From Lachnospiraceae bacterium (GTDB taxonomy: Bacteria > Bacillota > Clostridia > Lachnospirales > Lachnospiraceae): a stretch of DNA of 16,980 nucleotides. Shown here in pieces: positions 15,089-16,980 of this stretch (position 1 is the first letter of the stretch; every line of letters starts with the position of its first letter). The notes under the pieces were generated by a model. That model saw only the letters and a list, made by a program, of their open reading frames with translations. It ran no database searches and was not told the origin of the DNA. Position numbers and translations under genes: made by a program. The DNA lies in assembly GCA_021202575.1 (NCBI GenBank), contig JAJQCU010000093.1, positions 1 through 16,980 on the forward strand, written 5' to 3'.

Positions 15089-16645
15089 ATGTTAAAAATC
15101 GAGCAGATTACCTGTGAAAACATGATAAATCCGATTGCAATTACGGTAAAGAAACCCACCTTTTCCTGGATCATCGCCTCCGATCAGGAGATTGTGCGCC
15201 AGACAAAATATCAGATCATTGTTACAGACGATGACGGCAATGCAGTCTGGGACAGCGGGGTGAAGGAATCTTCGGAAACCATTGGCATCGTATATGAGGG
15301 CAGGACATTAAAGTCCTGTTCCAGATATGAATTTACGATTACCGTATGGGACAATCAGGGTGAGTGCGCGACCAGCGAAAAATGCAGCTTTGAGACCGCG
15401 TTTTTTGCTGCGAACGAGTGGAGTGCGAAATGGATTGAGCCGAAACCGCTTCCTCAGCTGGAAGTCAATCCGCTCAAGCTGGCTTACAGGGAATGGCAGG
15501 ATATGATAGACGCCATGATGCGCGGCGAGCAGGTGGAGATGAAGCTGGAAACAGATATTATGGAAGCGCTTCCTCTCGAGCCCTATGACCCGGCTGTGCG
15601 CATCCGCAGAACCTTCACCTGTAAAAAAAAGGTCAGAAAAGCCAGGCTGTATGTGACGGCGCACGGCATTTACGATGTGAAAATCAACGGGAAAGCGGTA
15701 ACGGAAAGCGTCCTGAACCCGGGATTTACCACCTACGACAAGAGAATCCTGTACCAGGTATATGAAATCGAGGACCTGCTGGAGGGCGAAAACGCTATTT
15801 CCGTCACAGTTGCGGACGGTTGGTACAAGGGCAAAATCGCCATCGGCCGCGGCTGTGAGTATGGCGAAGTCCTGGGTCTGCTGTTGCAGATGAATATCTG
15901 GTATGAAAACGGGGAGAAGGAAGTCATCGCCAGTGATCAGAGCTGGTCTTACGGCTATGACGGCCCGGTCCGGTCGGCGGACCTGTATCTGGGTGAGGTT
16001 TATGATGCGGGTATGGCGGACGGAGAGCCGTCTTTGATTTCATACGAAGAAAAGGACTGGAATCCGGTGCTCGTAAAGGATGCGCCGGACGAAACGCTTG
16101 AGGCGCAGGAATATCCGCAGGCAAAGATCATCAAAGAAATCCAGGCGCAGAAGGTGTGGACCACACCCAATGGGGAAACGGTCGTGGACTTCGGACAAAA
16201 CCTGGCCGGCGTCATTCGTGTGGCAGTCAGGGGCAGTGCCGGGGAGCGCATCAGCTTTGAGCACGGAGAGTGCCTGGACAAGGATGGGAACTTTTTCTAT
16301 ATTTTCGCAGATTCTTACAGAGGACAGAAGGATACGTATATCTGTAAGGGCGACGGCGAGGAAATTTATCAGCCGAAATTTACCTATCATGGCTTCCGCT
16401 ATGTGCGCGTGACCGGCGGCAGGGACTGGACGAAAGAGCAGTTCACCATGCTTGCCGTCAGCACGGACAACCGTGTAACAGGAGCCTTTCACTGCTCGGA
16501 CGAGAAAATCAATCAGCTGCAGCACAACATTTACTGGAGTCAGAGGTCCAACAACATTACAATTCCGACGGACTGTCCGACCAGAGAAAAGGCAGGCTGG
16601 ACAGGCGATGTGGTGGTCTATGGCGCGACGGCGCTGTTCAACTAG
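15089..16645 (+). CDS. GH78 alpha-L-rhamnosidase, interrupted by an in-frame TAG
   Basis: The intact part of a cytoplasmic alpha-L-rhamnosidase gene, 518 codons. Domains: Ig-like N-terminal domain (1-115), rhamnosidase N-terminal CBM67-like domain (about 170-310, with TAHGIYDVKINGKAV and VADGWYKG), concanavalin-like domain (about 355-455, with VVDFGQNLAG and YHGFRYVRVTGG), then only the beginning of the (alpha/alpha)6 catalytic barrel. This carries the family block TDCPTREKAGWTGD (494-507). The frame then meets TAG (16643-16645), although the same frame continues with clear GH78 sequence beyond. The ORF product lacks nearly the whole catalytic barrel and should be inactive unless TAG is read through. 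The ribosome binding site AAGAAGG precedes ATG 15089. The gene follows GH3 by 34 bases; together they would strip rhamnose and then glucose from rhamnosyl-glucosides. Confidence 0.88.
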   Translation: MLKIEQITCENMINPIAITVKKPTFSWIIASDQEIVRQTKYQIIVTDDDGNAVWDSGVKESSETIGIVYEGRTLKSCSRYEFTITVWDNQGECATSEKCSFETAFFAANEWSAKWIEPKPLPQLEVNPLKLAYREWQDMIDAMMRGEQVEMKLETDIMEALPLEPYDPAVRIRRTFTCKKKVRKARLYVTAHGIYDVKINGKAVTESVLNPGFTTYDKRILYQVYEIEDLLEGENAISVTVADGWYKGKIAIGRGCEYGEVLGLLLQMNIWYENGEKEVIASDQSWSYGYDGPVRSADLYLGEVYDAGMADGEPSLISYEEKDWNPVLVKDAPDETLEAQEYPQAKIIKEIQAQKVWTTPNGETVVDFGQNLAGVIRVAVRGSAGERISFEHGECLDKDGNFFYIFADSYRGQKDTYICKGDGEEIYQPKFTYHGFRYVRVTGGRDWTKEQFTMLAVSTDNRVTGAFHCSDEKINQLQHNIYWSQRSNNITIPTDCPTREKAGWTGDVVVYGATALFN

Positions 16646-16980
16646 GAAATGACCGCGTTCTACAAAAGCTAGTTAAGCAGCATCCGCGCGGAGCAGCTGG
16701 AGAACGGCCAGGTGCAGAACACAGTACCGCTGATTAAGAGCTATGTATCGCAGGCGGGCGCCGGTTCGCTCGGCTGGGGCGACGTCATCTTAACGCTCCC
16801 GTGGCAGTTATATCAGCTGTATGGCGACAAGACTGTTCTGGCGGACAATTACGAGGCAATGGGGAAATGGCTGGGCGCGATGGAGCGGGCGGCGTATGAT
16901 TTGCCGAATCCGTATACGACAATGGGCTTTGAGCCTTCCAGATTTGAGAATCTGGAGGGCCGGCATCTGGATAACCAGCA
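16646..16980 (+). pseudogene. Continuation of the GH78 catalytic barrel after the TAG
   Basis: Read in the same frame as the upstream ORF, this stretch gives EMTAFYKS, a second TAG (16670-16672), then LSSIRAEQLENGQ onward with no further stop to the window edge. It includes GWGDVILTLPWQLYQLYGD and ends in EGRHLDNQ, all typical of the GH78 (alpha/alpha)6 barrel. Family members usually have a Trp where the second TAG sits (the FFxKWL segment), so TGG to TAG is the simplest change. There is no in-frame ATG with a ribosome binding site that would restart the frame after the second TAG. The 3' end lies outside the window. Confidence 0.8.

Noticed and set aside
16643..16672. Genome-wide reassignment of TAG to an amino acid
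   Set aside because: TAG ends the binding-protein gene (3294-3296) and the second GH3 gene (15052-15054) at natural family ends, so general reassignment is unlikely; local suppression remains possible.

Overview
The window looks like chromosome from an anaerobic gut Clostridia, most likely Lachnospiraceae. The signs are strong AAGGAGG-type ribosome binding sites, moderate GC, an M3-type [FeFe]-hydrogenase and a plant-glycan locus of cytoplasmic GH3/GH43/GH78 enzymes with a GPH-type sugar symporter. Almost every gene is on the + strand. No mobile element, CRISPR array, rRNA or tRNA was seen.

Region 1 (1-2010): a complete multi-cluster [FeFe]-hydrogenase catalytic subunit (hydA), then a 370-nt non-coding stretch with a long imperfect palindrome of unknown nature (1811-1896) and a clear intrinsic terminator (1973-2006). 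Region 2 (2007-4785): an ABC importer of the nitrate/sulfonate/thiamine-precursor (NMT1/SsuA-like) type. It has a lipoprotein binding protein and an unusual single-chain permease-ATPase fusion, preceded by a structured leader with a possible 18-codon leader peptide. Region 3 (4812-5083): a decayed toxin-antitoxin pair, with a short antitoxin overlapping a RelE/ParE-like toxin start that stops after 16 codons.

Region 4 (5100-16980): a glycoside-utilisation locus. A 1092-residue chimera of a GH78-type rhamnosidase N-terminal region with a complete GH3 beta-glucosidase is followed by a GPH sugar:cation symporter. Both have an almost identical promoter/operator block (5129-5157 and 8622-8650), so they are probably co-regulated. 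After a terminator (10156-10192) comes a likely operon of GH43 glycosidase, family IV esterase, second GH3 and GH78 alpha-L-rhamnosidase. The GH78 gene carries two in-frame TAG codons 27 nt apart, beyond which its frame and family sequence continue to the window edge.

None of the glycoside enzymes has a signal peptide. The inferred scheme is uptake of short (rhamno)glucosides or acylated arabino/xylo-oligosaccharides by the symporter and cytoplasmic breakdown by GH3, GH43, esterase and, if functional, GH78. The most interesting points are the GH78N-GH3 chimera, the double-amber GH78 gene, the shared promoter block and the permease-ATPase fusion with an altered Walker A. I did not find convincing evidence of a wholly new system.
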